Counted from the stretch's first letter, positions 53,109 to 62,248 are shown. The stretch is DNA of 64,000 nt from Njordibacter sp028825405 (GCF_047730065.1 NZ_CP159829.1:1116001-1180000); one strand, 5' to 3'. Notes: generated from the letters alone by a model not told the origin. Numbers and translations: made by a program.

Positions 53109-53384
53109 ATGCCTATCTACGAATACCTATGCCAAGATTGTGGTTTTGGCAAAGACGTATTGCAAAAATTAAGCGATGCGCCGTTAACAGATTGCCCCGA
53201 ATGTGGCAAAAATCATTATCGTAAGCAAGTATCAGCGGCAGGTTTTAGACTCAAAGGCCAAGGCTGGTATGAAACGGACTTTAAAACCGGCGCTAAGAAG
53301 AATTTAGCAGGTGATACAAAAAAAACGAGTAGCGAGATTAATGCGGCTAGTAGCGTAAAAAGTGTGAACGCTGCCAATGATTAA
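53109..53384 (+). CDS. FmdB-type zinc ribbon protein
   Basis: A 91-residue protein whose first 60 residues are an FmdB zinc ribbon: MPIYEYLCQDCG and TDCPECGKNHYRKQVSAAGF supply two CxxC pairs, then GFRLKGQGWYETDFK. The tail is polar. Its function is unknown, though the gene almost always precedes aspS in gammaproteobacteria, as here (41 bp). Confidence 0.88.
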   Translation: MPIYEYLCQDCGFGKDVLQKLSDAPLTDCPECGKNHYRKQVSAAGFRLKGQGWYETDFKTGAKKNLAGDTKKTSSEINAASSVKSVNAAND

Positions 53385-53425
53385 ACATAACCATTAAAAC
53401 GATTTAATTTTTAGGAAATACAATT

Positions 53426-55198
53426 ATGCGAAGCCATTATTGCGGCCAACTGAGAGCTAGCGATGTTGACCAACAAATTACCTTGTGCGGCTGGGTTCAT
53501 CGGCGTCGCGACCACGGTGGCGTTATTTTCCTAGACCTACGAGACCGTGAAGGTATTGTCCAGGTCGTGTTTGATCCTGACCGAGAGGATAGTTTTGCTT
53601 TAGCCGACGCTTGCCGCAATGAGTTTGTCGTTAAGGTGAAAGGCTTAGTTCGTGCTCGACCTGCCGGTACGGACAACCCAGAAATGCCAACGGGCGCAGT
53701 AGAAGTCTTAGGTCAAGAACTTGAGATTTTAAATAAATCTGAAACACCACCATTTCAATTGGATGAGCACCAGTCTGTGGGTGAAGACGTGCGCCTTAAG
53801 TATCGTTATGTAGATTTGCGCCGTCCAGAAATGGCTGCAAAATTAAAATTGCGTTCTAAGGTCAGTACATTTATCCGAAATTTTTTGGATCAAAATGGAT
53901 TTTTAGACATTGAGACACCTATTCTGACGCGCGCCACACCAGAGGGAGCGCGAGATTATTTGGTGCCAAGTCGTACCCACGAAGGCCACTTTTTTGCGTT
54001 GCCGCAATCACCACAGTTGTTTAAGCAGCTACTTATGGTTTCTGGTATGGATCGTTATTACCAAATTGCCAAATGTTTCCGAGACGAAGATCTGCGAGCA
54101 GATCGGCAACCCGAGTTTACTCAAATTGACATCGAGACATCCTTTATGGATGAAACTCAGATTATGGCTATTACTGAAAAAATGGTCGTTGAGTTATTCA
54201 AAAGTCAGATCAACGTGGATTTAGGCCCATTTCCAAGCATGCCTTATAGCGAAGCTATGGAAACCTATGGCAGTGATAAACCAGACTTGCGCATTCCACT
54301 AAAGTTGGTGAGCGTGAGTGATTTGATGAAAGATGTGGATTTTAAGGTTTTTGCAGGGCCAGCTAATGATGTTAACGGCCGGGTCGCTGGCCTTAAAGTA
54401 CCTAATGGCGCTAGTTTAACCCGCAAACAAATTGATACTTATACTAAATTTGTGAGTATTTATGGGGCACAGGGTTTGGCCTATATCAAAGTTAACGACG
54501 CCAGTGATTTGGAAGAAGGTTTACAATCACCCATTGTGAAGTTTCTTCCTCTGCCAGTGCGGGCCTCTATTCTTGAGCGTTTAGAAGCAAAAGATGGTGA
54601 CTTGATCTTCTTTGGTGCAGACAGTGAAAAAGTGGTTAATGAGGCTTTGGGAGCCTTGCGCTGTAAGTTGGGTGAAGACTTAGAATTAATGACCTGTGAT
54701 TGGGCACCTTTGTGGGTGGTAGATTTTCCTATGTTTGAAACGACTTCAGATGGCGGTATTACTGCTATCCATCATCCGTTTACTGCACCTTCTTGCACTC
54801 CAGAAGAACTCGAGGCGTCCCCACTAACGGGCTTGTCTCGTGCCTATGACATGGTATTGAATGGTACTGAGTTGGGTGGGGGTTCGATTCGAATTCACCA
54901 ACAAGATATGCAAACTAAGGTCTTTGAATTGTTAAATATTGGTGCAGAAGAGCAACAAGAAAAGTTTGGCTTCTTGTTGGATGCATTGAAATATGGATGT
55001 CCTCCCCATGGTGGCTTGGCATTCGGTTTAGATCGGCTAGTTATGTTGATGACAGGTTCCAGTTCTATCCGTGAAGTGATCGCATTTCCTAAGACCCAAA
55101 GTGCGGCTTGCGTAATGACCCAAGCACCTGGCTTAGTGGCCACTAAGCAACTGCGTGAACTTAATATCAAGTTACGGGAAAAAGTCGTCTCTGAATAA
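53426..55198 (+). CDS. aspS: Aspartyl-tRNA synthetase
   Basis: A 590-residue class IIb synthetase. The N-terminal OB fold binds the anticodon (GWVHRRRDHGGVIFLDLRDR). Motif 2 is FRDEDLRADRQPEFTQIDIE and motif 3 is GLAFGLDRLVMLMTG. The GAD insertion domain covers about 290-420, marking the bacterial type. It charges tRNA-Asp; whether it is discriminating or also charges tRNA-Asn is not decided here. AGGAAA lies upstream of the ATG. Confidence 0.96.
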   Translation: MRSHYCGQLRASDVDQQITLCGWVHRRRDHGGVIFLDLRDREGIVQVVFDPDREDSFALADACRNEFVVKVKGLVRARPAGTDNPEMPTGAVEVLGQELEILNKSETPPFQLDEHQSVGEDVRLKYRYVDLRRPEMAAKLKLRSKVSTFIRNFLDQNGFLDIETPILTRATPEGARDYLVPSRTHEGHFFALPQSPQLFKQLLMVSGMDRYYQIAKCFRDEDLRADRQPEFTQIDIETSFMDETQIMAITEKMVVELFKSQINVDLGPFPSMPYSEAMETYGSDKPDLRIPLKLVSVSDLMKDVDFKVFAGPANDVNGRVAGLKVPNGASLTRKQIDTYTKFVSIYGAQGLAYIKVNDASDLEEGLQSPIVKFLPLPVRASILERLEAKDGDLIFFGADSEKVVNEALGALRCKLGEDLELMTCDWAPLWVVDFPMFETTSDGGITAIHHPFTAPSCTPEELEASPLTGLSRAYDMVLNGTELGGGSIRIHQQDMQTKVFELLNIGAEEQQEKFGFLLDALKYGCPPHGGLAFGLDRLVMLMTGSSSIREVIAFPKTQSAACVMTQAPGLVATKQLRELNIKLREKVVSE

Positions 55199-55237
55199 CT
55201 TAAGGTTTTTTAGCTGCAGCGGTTAAAGCCGCAACTT

Positions 55238-55268
55238 AGGCTCACCATGAAATTGTTGGGCCTTTTTT
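55238..55268 (+). terminator. Intrinsic terminator after aspS
   Basis: AGGCTCA (55238-55244) pairs with TGGGCCT (55257-55263) with one G-U pair and a 12-base loop, followed directly by six T. A smaller stem GCGG/CCGC lies just upstream. Confidence 0.65.
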
Positions 55269-55360
55269 ATTGGCTGTTTTTAGGGTAAAAAAACTACTGT
55301 GATTTTGTACAGTATTTGCTAGTATTCATACATCAATCATTTCATCAGCGAATGCTATTT

Positions 55361-55924
55361 ATGGCGCTCATACTAGGAATAGATCCAGGCTCTCGCAAAA
55401 CTGGCTACGGTATTATCAATGCGGTGGGAGCTTCGCGCATTTATGTGGCCAGTGGTCATATAAAGATATCGGGTGATGAACTGGCAGGACGTTTAGGCCA
55501 GATATATCGTGGGGTTGATGAGATCATAGAAACTTATGTACCTCAAGAATTTGCTATTGAGCAAGTGTTTATGGCCCGCAACGCTGACTCTGCTCTTAAA
55601 TTGGGTCAAGCTAGGGGTGTGGCTATGGTTGCAGCAGTGAACCATGGTTTGCCTGTTGCAGAATACTCAGCACGTCAGGTAAAGCAAGCTGTGGTAGGCA
55701 ATGGTGCGGCAGCAAAAAATCAAGTGCAAGAAATGGTAGCGCGCTTGCTGAAGCTACCAGGCTTGCCCCAAGAAGATGCTGCCGATGCCTTAGCCATTGC
55801 TATTTGCCATGCGAATACTCATGCTAGTCTAGTTAGATTAGCCACCAGTAGTAGTCCTAAAAGTGTCGAAAAACAAGTTTTACTTCAAAAGCTTAAGGGA
55901 AGCCGTCGTGGACGTGTTCGATAA
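55361..55924 (+). CDS. ruvC: Holliday junction resolvase RuvC
   Basis: A 187-residue endonuclease. The catalytic acidic residues are Asp7 in ILGIDPGSRKTGYG, the Glu in FAIEQVFMARN, and the Asp pair in PQEDAADALAIAICH. It cuts Holliday junctions made mobile by RuvAB. I start at the ATG at 55361, which gives the family N-terminus MALILGIDPGS; in-frame starts at 55316 and 55352 add residues not seen in RuvC. The yebC gene usually found between aspS and ruvC is absent. Confidence 0.94.
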   Translation: MALILGIDPGSRKTGYGIINAVGASRIYVASGHIKISGDELAGRLGQIYRGVDEIIETYVPQEFAIEQVFMARNADSALKLGQARGVAMVAAVNHGLPVAEYSARQVKQAVVGNGAAAKNQVQEMVARLLKLPGLPQEDAADALAIAICHANTHASLVRLATSSSPKSVEKQVLLQKLKGSRRGRVR

Positions 55925-55951
55925 ATCTAATGGTTATAAAGGGCGGATAAA

Positions 55952-56563
55952 ATGATTGCACGTATTAGTGGGGTATTGTTGAGTAAACAGCCTGCTCAAG
56001 TGGTTATTGATGTGCAGGGAGTGGCATATGAGATTGAAATTTCTTTCAATAGTTTCTGTCAATTACCCGCTGAAGGTGACACAGCCATGCTGCATACTCA
56101 TTTTGTGGTGAGAGAGGATGCGCAATTACTTTTTGGATTTTCCGAGTTAGATGAACGAAGCTTATTTCGTATATTGATCAAAGTAAATGGGGTTGGGCCA
56201 AAGTTGGGTTTAGCAATATTATCGGGCATGGATGCTCAAGGGTTTTGCCAATGTGTACAAAATCAAGATGCAGCCACGTTGGTGAAAATTCCGGGAGTCG
56301 GCAAAAAAACTGCAGAGCGGCTTGTTTTGGAGTTAGGTGATAAACTTTCAGCGTGGCAAACTGTAGGCAACGCGGGTGTCCAAACGGGAACCGTCAAAGC
56401 CTCACTCTTTGCAGCCAGTGCCCAGTCAGAAGCAGAAAGTGCATTAGTGGGTCTGGGTTATAAGCCGGTGCAAGCCTCTAAAGCCGTTTCGGCAGCGGTA
56501 AAATCTGCACCTGATGGAAGTTGTGAAGACCTCATTCGCTTATCATTAAAAGGCATGATATAG
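55952..56563 (+). CDS. ruvA: Holliday junction DNA helicase subunit RuvA
   Basis: A 203-residue protein with an N-terminal OB fold (MIARISGVLLSKQPAQVVID), tandem helix-hairpin-helix motifs (LIKVNGVGPKLGLAILSGM and LVKIPGVGKKTAERLVLEL) and the C-terminal domain III that binds RuvB (ESALVGLGYKPVQASKAV). It holds the junction and loads RuvB. AAAGGG precedes the ATG. Confidence 0.95.
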   Translation: MIARISGVLLSKQPAQVVIDVQGVAYEIEISFNSFCQLPAEGDTAMLHTHFVVREDAQLLFGFSELDERSLFRILIKVNGVGPKLGLAILSGMDAQGFCQCVQNQDAATLVKIPGVGKKTAERLVLELGDKLSAWQTVGNAGVQTGTVKASLFAASAQSEAESALVGLGYKPVQASKAVSAAVKSAPDGSCEDLIRLSLKGMI

Positions 56564-56647
56564 GCCTGTGGATATGGATTTTTATAGGTTTTGATTAGAC
56601 TGTGGTTATGACAGTTTAACTGGATTATTAATAATAATAGGTAGAGC

Positions 56648-57676
56648 ATGATAGAAGCGGATCGTTTTGGATCACCGTTAGAAGCAGTAAGCCAACTAGG
56701 TGAAGACCATTTGGAACGGGCGCTTAGGCCCAAACTATTGCAAGACTATATTGGTCAACCCGTAGTTCAAGAACAAATGCAGATCTACATTGCGGCGGCC
56801 AAGGGCCGGGCTGAAGCCTTGGATCACACATTAATCTATGGTCCACCTGGACTTGGTAAAACTACCCTTGCGCACATTATTGCCAATGAAATGGGTGGTG
56901 ATTTAAAAACCACGTCTGGTCCAGTGCTCGAAAAAGCTGGGGATTTAGCTGCCATGTTAACCAACTTGGAAGCGGGTGATGTATTATTCATCGACGAAAT
57001 CCATCGTTTAAGTCCAGTTATAGAAGAAATCTTATATCCAGCAATGGAAGACTATCAACTTGATATTATGATTGGTGAAGGGCCAGCTGCTAGGTCGATT
57101 AAACTCGACTTGCCACCATTTACACTGGTGGGTGCAACAACTCGTGCTGGCTCTTTGACGTCTCCATTACGAGATCGTTTTGGTATTACTCAGCGTTTAG
57201 AGTATTACTCGGTGAAAGATTTAACCACCATTGTCACTCGTTCTGCTCATCTGTCTGAAGTCTCCTTGCAACCTGAAGGTGCAGCAGAAGTGGCACGCAG
57301 ATCAAGAGGTACACCGCGTATTGCCAATCGACTTTTGCGTCGAACTAGAGACTATGCTGAAGTTAAATTTGATGGTGTAATTAATGCTCATGTGGCAGAT
57401 CAGGCTCTCAACATGCTTAACGTAGATCATCTAGGATTTGATGGCATGGACAGGTGCTTGATGTTGGCAATTATTGAGAGATTTGCTGGTGGCCCTGTCG
57501 GTATTGATAATTTAGCAGCGGCCATTAGTGAACAAAGAGAAACCATAGAAGATGTCCTGGAACCCTATCTCATTCAGCAGGGATTCATCATGCGAACACC
57601 GCGGGGCAGAATTGTAACTGACCGAGCTTATGACCATTTTGGCGTTATTGCCCCAAAAGGTGATGCTCAAACTTAA
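56648..57676 (+). CDS. ruvB: Holliday junction branch migration ATPase RuvB
   Basis: A 342-residue AAA+ ATPase. Walker A is YGPPGLGKTTLAH, Walker B LFIDEIHRLSP, sensor 1 VGATTRAG and the arginine finger region SPLRDRFGI. The C-terminal winged helix reads QQGFIMRTPRGR. It drives branch migration with RuvA. An 84-bp gap separates it from ruvA. Confidence 0.96.
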   Translation: MIEADRFGSPLEAVSQLGEDHLERALRPKLLQDYIGQPVVQEQMQIYIAAAKGRAEALDHTLIYGPPGLGKTTLAHIIANEMGGDLKTTSGPVLEKAGDLAAMLTNLEAGDVLFIDEIHRLSPVIEEILYPAMEDYQLDIMIGEGPAARSIKLDLPPFTLVGATTRAGSLTSPLRDRFGITQRLEYYSVKDLTTIVTRSAHLSEVSLQPEGAAEVARRSRGTPRIANRLLRRTRDYAEVKFDGVINAHVADQALNMLNVDHLGFDGMDRCLMLAIIERFAGGPVGIDNLAAAISEQRETIEDVLEPYLIQQGFIMRTPRGRIVTDRAYDHFGVIAPKGDAQT

Positions 57677-57889
57677 GGCGCAGGGCTAGTGCGAGGAACT
57701 TTTTTTAACCGTGCAGTTCAAAGCAAGGGTTATTGCGTTAACTTAGGGTTTATAATGGTATTATTGCCCACAGGTTAATGTTGAATGATGTGGTAATTTA
57801 GATATCTAATCTTACGTTACTGTTTTTTTTTGAAATTTTTAGTATTGGCTTGGCATTGAAAAATGCAAAGTCTTGGAGAGGAATGGTCT

Positions 57890-58573
57890 GTGGACAATAA
57901 AATGTCGGTACTGAGTTTGATCTTGAACGCCAGTTTTTTGGTGCAAATGGTCATGTTGCTGTTGCTCATCGCCTCAGTGATGTCTTGGGTCATGATTTTT
58001 CAACGCCGTCGAGCGTTGAAATTTGCCCGTGATAATATGAAGGCCTTTGAAGAGCAATTTTGGTCGGGTATCGATCTAAGTCAATTGTTTCGACAGGTTA
58101 GTGCAGAACCTAACCCAGATAATGGTGCAGAAAATATATTTCGGGCTGGCATAAAAGAGTTTACTCGGTTGAGGCAGCAAACTGATGCTGACGGTGATGC
58201 GGTAATGGAGGGTGTTCAGCGGGCTATGCGTGTGGCCATTTCTAAAGAAGAAGAGAAACTAGAAGCCCATTTATCATTTTTGGCAAGTGTTGGTTCTGTC
58301 AGCCCTTATGTGGGGTTGTTTGGAACCGTGTGGGGCATCATGAACTCGTTTAGAGGGCTAGCCAACGCGCACCAAGCCACTTTGGCTACGGTAGCACCTG
58401 GTATCTCAGAAGCCTTAATTGCCACAGCGATGGGGCTGTTTGCGGCCATCCCTGCAGTGATTGCTTATAATCGCTTCTCCCATACGGTTGATTCTATATT
58501 ATCTAGCTATGAGACCTTCGCAGAAGAGTTTTCCAGTATATTACATCGCAAAGCCCACGCATCTGAGCTATAG
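57890..58573 (+). CDS. tolQ: Tol-Pal system proton channel protein TolQ
   Basis: A 227-residue ExbB/TolQ-type protein with three membrane helices (about 8-30, 135-160 and 170-195). The last two hold the proton path (GLFGTVWGIMNSFRGLA, ALIATAMGLFAAIPAVIAYN). I start at the GTG at 57890, 8 bp behind GGAGAGG. An ATG at 57863 lies before that site and would put the ribosome site inside the gene, while an ATG at 57902 is also possible. The ybgC thioesterase gene that usually precedes tolQ is absent; the 190-bp gap after ruvB shows no gene. Confidence 0.92.
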   Translation: MDNKMSVLSLILNASFLVQMVMLLLLIASVMSWVMIFQRRRALKFARDNMKAFEEQFWSGIDLSQLFRQVSAEPNPDNGAENIFRAGIKEFTRLRQQTDADGDAVMEGVQRAMRVAISKEEEKLEAHLSFLASVGSVSPYVGLFGTVWGIMNSFRGLANAHQATLATVAPGISEALIATAMGLFAAIPAVIAYNRFSHTVDSILSSYETFAEEFSSILHRKAHASEL

Positions 58574-58581
58574 GTTGCCCC

Positions 58582-59016
58582 ATGAGTACGATAAGACGAC
58601 CTAGAACTAAGCGCCATAAACCGAACGCTGAGATTAATGTTGTGCCTTACATCGACGTGATGATGGTGTTGTTAGTGATCTTTATGGTGACCGCACCCAT
58701 GTTGACCCAAGGTGTCAATGTAGATTTGCCACAAGCTAAGTCTGATCCAGTAGCTTCTGACGAACTTAACCAACCTCTAATTATTTCAGTCACCAAAACG
58801 GGTGACTTTTATCTAGAGCTTGGTGAAAATAACAAGCAACCGGTGACCCTAGAACGGATTGGTGTGCAAGTTGGGAAAATATTGCAACGTGCGCCAGATA
58901 CCCAAGTTCTACTGCGAGGTGATAAAGCGATAGAGTATGGGCTTGTCGTGCGCATTATGACCGTATTACAACAAGCTGGTGCCCAAAGTGTTGGGCTTGT
59001 TTCGGAAAGTCCGTGA
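58582..59016 (+). CDS. tolR: Tol-Pal system protein TolR
   Basis: A 144-residue protein with a cytosolic basic start (RRPRTKRHKPNAEINVVPYI), one membrane helix whose Asp (in YIDVMMVLLVIFMV) takes part in the proton path, and a periplasmic domain (LLRGDKAIEYGLVVRIMTVL). It works with TolQ to energise TolA. It is 8 bp after tolQ and overlaps tolA by 4 bp. Confidence 0.94.
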   Translation: MSTIRRPRTKRHKPNAEINVVPYIDVMMVLLVIFMVTAPMLTQGVNVDLPQAKSDPVASDELNQPLIISVTKTGDFYLELGENNKQPVTLERIGVQVGKILQRAPDTQVLLRGDKAIEYGLVVRIMTVLQQAGAQSVGLVSESP

Positions 59017-60074
59017 AACTAGATCATTCTTATATTTTACCCAGTTTAATGGCATTGATGGTACACATTGTTGTAGCATTTATAGTAATGACAGAATGGC
59101 AGAGTCAGAGTAAACGCACGCCGCCCTTACAAATAAAGCAGCGTGTTGAAGCAACTTTGATTGATTTGGACTCATTATTGGCACAGCAGAAGCAGGTTGT
59201 TTCTGCTGCAGATAAAAAGGCTGCGGATAAAAAGGTTGCGGATAAAAAAGCAGCAGACAAGAAAGCAGCAGACAAGAAAGCAGCAGATAAGAAAGCAGCA
59301 GATAAGAAAAAAGCAGATAAGAAAAAAGCAGATAAGAAAAAAGCAGATAAGAAAAAAGCAGATAAGAAAAAAGCAGACAAGAAACTAGCAGATAAAAAAG
59401 TGGCAGATAAAAAAGCCACAGCTAAAAAAGCCGCAGATAAGAAAAAAGTAGATAAGAAGGTATTAGATAAGAAAGCGGCAGATAAGAAAGTAGCAGATAA
59501 GAAAGTAGTAGATAAGAAAGTAGTAGATAAGAAAGTAGCAGATAAGAAACTAGCAGATAAGAAACTAGCAGATAAGAAACTAGCAGATAAGAAACTAGCA
59601 GATAAGAAAGTAGCAGATAAGAAAGTAGCAGATAAGAAAGTAGCAGATAAAAAAGCCGCTGAGCAAAAAGTGGCACAACAGTTAGCTGAAGTTGAGCAAG
59701 CGTTAAACAACTTATTAGATGATGAAGACGCGCAGATGCAAGCTCTGGAGCAAGAAGCAACCAATAGTCAAGCAGTGGCGTCTGCAGTCAACTATATAAG
59801 GAGCGAAATTATTCAGCGCTGGGTTAGACCAGCCAATGCGCGCACTGGAATGGTGGTTGAGTTGGTTATTCACTTAGTACCTACGGGTGAAGTGGTTGAT
59901 ATTGAAATAAGATATCGAGATGATAGTGCGACAGATGCCTTTGTAGCATCGGCGGTGAAAGCGGTCAAAAAGGTGGGGCGTTTTGATAAGTTAAGCCAAC
60001 TCAAAGCTGGCTTGTTCGATGCTAACTTTCGTGAATTTAACTTTTTGTTTAAACCAGAGGACTTGAGATTGTGA
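59013..60074 (+). CDS. tolA: Tol-Pal system protein TolA, with 30-unit pentapeptide repeat
   Basis: A 353-residue protein. Domain I is a short cytosolic start and one membrane helix (about 9-28). Domain II (residues 67-216) is an array of 30 pentapeptides of the form D-K-K-x-[A/V/L], one of them beginning with Ala. Then come a short acidic linker (EQALNNLLDDEDAQM) and the C-terminal domain III (about 250-350: YIRSEIIQRWVRPANARTGM, VELVIHLVPTGEVVDIEI), which binds TolB and Pal. TolA spans the periplasm and is pulled by TolQR at constricting septa. Start is the GTG at 59013 behind GGAAAG. Confidence 0.92.
   Translation: MKLDHSYILPSLMALMVHIVVAFIVMTEWQSQSKRTPPLQIKQRVEATLIDLDSLLAQQKQVVSAADKKAADKKVADKKAADKKAADKKAADKKAADKKKADKKKADKKKADKKKADKKKADKKLADKKVADKKATAKKAADKKKVDKKVLDKKAADKKVADKKVVDKKVVDKKVADKKLADKKLADKKLADKKLADKKVADKKVADKKVADKKAAEQKVAQQLAEVEQALNNLLDDEDAQMQALEQEATNSQAVASAVNYIRSEIIQRWVRPANARTGMVVELVIHLVPTGEVVDIEIRYRDDSATDAFVASAVKAVKKVGRFDKLSQLKAGLFDANFREFNFLFKPEDLRL
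59211..59660 (+). repeat. 30 x 15-bp tandem repeat inside tolA
   Basis: Exactly 450 bp in register with the codons, of the type GAT AAG AAA GCA GCA with third-position and fourth-codon variation. Blocks of identical neighbours (five K-type units, then four L-type units near 59550) show recent slippage or unequal exchange inside an older array. The coding strand is almost all purine except for the GCA/GTA codons. Confidence 0.9.
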
Positions 60075-61417
60075 TGCGAGTAAAAAAAGTGATTCGAATG
60101 ATTCAAAGAATACTAAAAGTAAGGTTTTTTTCGGTATTTTCATCTATGGCTTTTACCTTGTTGTTTTCTCTTTCAGCTTGGTCGTCAAATCTGGTGATAG
60201 AAATAACTCAAGGCGTAGACAATCCTGTGCCCATTGCTGTGGTTCCATTTCAATGGTCTGGTGATCGAGCTTTAAATGAGGATGTGGCCCAAGTTATTGA
60301 TGCAGACTTGGAACGCAGTGGTCAATTTAAATCCTTGAAACGCTCATTAATGTTGAGTTTTCCTTATCAAAAAGACGATGTTTTCTTTCGTGATTGGCAA
60401 TATTTGGCGACTGAATATCTTGTCATTGGTCAAGTAGTGATTACTGACACGGGAGGCTTTCAAGTCGACTACCAACTCTTTGATGTGCAACGCCAAGAGA
60501 GTATCCTCAGCGGTCGCTTTGCTGGTGGTAAAAACGACCTTCGGGCTTTAGGGCATTCCATCAGTGATGCGGTTTACGAGGCCTTGACTGGCCTCAAAGG
60601 CGCTTTCAGAACTCGCATAGCCTACGTTGCTGCGGATAAAAAAGTTAATCCAAGCTACTATAAACTTTTAGTTGCAGACTCTGATGGATATAATGCGAAA
60701 GAAATTCTAAAGTCCAACCAACCGATCATGTCACCCTCATGGTCTCGTGATGCAACTAAGTTGGCTTATGTTTCTTTTGAGACTAATCGCCCTGCGATCT
60801 ACATTCAGGACATTACTACAGGCCAAAGAGAGCGTATTAAGTCTTTTAAAGGCATTAATGGAGCGCCTGCTTGGTCCCCTGATGGGAGTAAATTGGCAAT
60901 GGTGTTGTCTAAAGATGGCAATGCAGAAATATATACTCTAGATTTGGCGAGCAAACGTCTAACTCGAGTGACTAAGCATTACGGCATTGATACAGAGCCT
61001 TCTTGGAGCGTAGACGGGAAGAATATTCTCTTTACTTCAGATCGAGGGGGTAAGCCGCAAATTTATCAGGTGACGTTAGAATCGGGTTGGGTAGAGCGTT
61101 TAACCTTTGAAGGAGACTACAACGCCCGTGGCAGTTTAACTCATGATGGTCGCTTTTTAGTGCTTGTCAGTCGTCATGATGAACAGTTCCACATTGCAGT
61201 GCAAGACCTGCAGCGTGGCACTATGGCTTTGTTAACCAAAACAAGTTTGGATGAGTCCCCTAGTGTTGCACCTAATGGCAGTATGGTGATGTATTCTACC
61301 CAAGTGGGTGGCCGAGATATCTTGGCAGCAGTGTCGATAGATGGAAAAGTTAAGTTCAATATACCTGCTAATGAGGGAGTAGTTAGGGAGCCCGCTTGGT
61401 CACCATACTTGAATTAA
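60074..61417 (+). CDS. tolB: Tol-Pal system periplasmic protein TolB
   Basis: A 447-residue protein with a long signal peptide (basic start, hydrophobic stretch FTLLFSLSAWS). The N-terminal domain (about 40-165) is followed by a six-bladed beta-propeller. Blades show the pattern PSWSRDATKLAYVSFE, PAWSPDGSKLAMVLS and PSWSVDGKNILFTSDRGG. It links TolA and Pal. The ATG overlaps the tolA stop (TGATG). Confidence 0.95.
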   Translation: MRVKKVIRMIQRILKVRFFSVFSSMAFTLLFSLSAWSSNLVIEITQGVDNPVPIAVVPFQWSGDRALNEDVAQVIDADLERSGQFKSLKRSLMLSFPYQKDDVFFRDWQYLATEYLVIGQVVITDTGGFQVDYQLFDVQRQESILSGRFAGGKNDLRALGHSISDAVYEALTGLKGAFRTRIAYVAADKKVNPSYYKLLVADSDGYNAKEILKSNQPIMSPSWSRDATKLAYVSFETNRPAIYIQDITTGQRERIKSFKGINGAPAWSPDGSKLAMVLSKDGNAEIYTLDLASKRLTRVTKHYGIDTEPSWSVDGKNILFTSDRGGKPQIYQVTLESGWVERLTFEGDYNARGSLTHDGRFLVLVSRHDEQFHIAVQDLQRGTMALLTKTSLDESPSVAPNGSMVMYSTQVGGRDILAAVSIDGKVKFNIPANEGVVREPAWSPYLN

Positions 61418-61517
61418 GCGTAATGACGCCAGAAGGTCTAGTGGTAGGGATATTATCTATGCTAGAATCCCTCCACGGATGTATCAATAATTAAAAAGTT
61501 ATATAAGGAGCAAATCC

Positions 61518-62165
61518 ATGCAAGTGGTTAACTTAAGTAAAATTATCGCCTCCAGTGTTTTGGTAGCTTTTTTAGCTGCCTGTAGTTCTACTGGCGAGAC
61601 CACGGATGCAAGCGCCAGTGCTCAAGCAGCCCAAGTTGCTGCAGAAGCAGCTTCATTAGCCCAAACTCAAGCAGACGCGCAAGCGCTCAAAGATGCACAG
61701 GCAGCAGCGGCAGCAGCGGCTTTGATAGAAGCTCAAGCTTTAGCAGATGCTAAGGCCGCCCAACAGGCTGCTGATAACGCGGCTGCACAGGTGGCCGCGC
61801 AAAAGCAGCAGGCTCAAAAAGCCGCCGAAGCTTTGGCTCATGTCATCTATTTTGACTTTGACCAGTCGACCATCAAAGCAGAGTTTCGTACTGCATTAAA
61901 TGGTCACGCTGCTTATTTAAGCCAAAACCCTTCAGCAAAAATTGTATTAGAAGGACACGCTGATGAACGTGGAACAAGGGAGTACAACATTGCTCTTGGT
62001 GAGCGCCGTGGTAATGCGGTAAGCCGTTATCTAGTGGTACAAGGTGTCTCTATAGAAGCAATTGAAGTGGTCAGCTTTGGTGAAGAACGTCCTGTTAATT
62101 CAGGCAGTGATAGCGCTTCTTTGGCCGAAAACCGTCGAGTAGAAGTACGTTACGTTAACTACTAG
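61518..62165 (+). CDS. pal: Peptidoglycan-associated lipoprotein Pal, with long Ala-rich insert
   Basis: A 215-residue outer-membrane lipoprotein. The signal peptide ends in the lipobox FLAAC (Cys22). Residues about 28-108 are an Ala/Gln-rich helical stretch, longer than the short linker of usual Pal (about 170 residues in total). The OmpA-like domain follows (VIYFDFDQSTIKAEF, VLEGHADERGTREYNIALGE, VEVRYVNY) and binds peptidoglycan through the conserved Asp and Arg. A strong AAGGAG site precedes the ATG. The gene ends at a clear terminator. Confidence 0.93.
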   Translation: MQVVNLSKIIASSVLVAFLAACSSTGETTDASASAQAAQVAAEAASLAQTQADAQALKDAQAAAAAAALIEAQALADAKAAQQAADNAAAQVAAQKQQAQKAAEALAHVIYFDFDQSTIKAEFRTALNGHAAYLSQNPSAKIVLEGHADERGTREYNIALGERRGNAVSRYLVVQGVSIEAIEVVSFGEERPVNSGSDSASLAENRRVEVRYVNY

Positions 62166-62214
62166 CGAATGCTAGGGTCTACCAAAACGACGTAGACTTT
62201 TACCCGCCCTAAAT

Positions 62215-62248
62215 ACCATCGGTGTGCTTGTCACATCGGTGGTTTTTT
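62215..62248 (+). terminator. Intrinsic terminator after pal
   Basis: ACCATCGGTGTG (62215-62226) pairs over 12 bp, including two G-U pairs, with CACATCGGTGGT (62232-62243) around the loop CTTGT, and runs into TTTTTT (62243-62248). Confidence 0.85.

Noticed and set aside
59211..59660. CRISPR-like array
   Set aside because: The repeats are 15 bp, contiguous without spacers, and code for the TolA helix.
59105..59764. Long reading frames on the minus strand and a third frame through the tolA repeat
   Set aside because: They exist only because a 15-bp array without stops in one frame has none in several. The products are low-complexity, and the plus-strand frame encodes a clear TolA.
61443..61474. 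Hairpin between tolB and pal (AGGGAT/ATCCCT)
   Set aside because: A short stem with a 15-base loop and no T-tract follows, so it is not a terminator. I could not assign another role.
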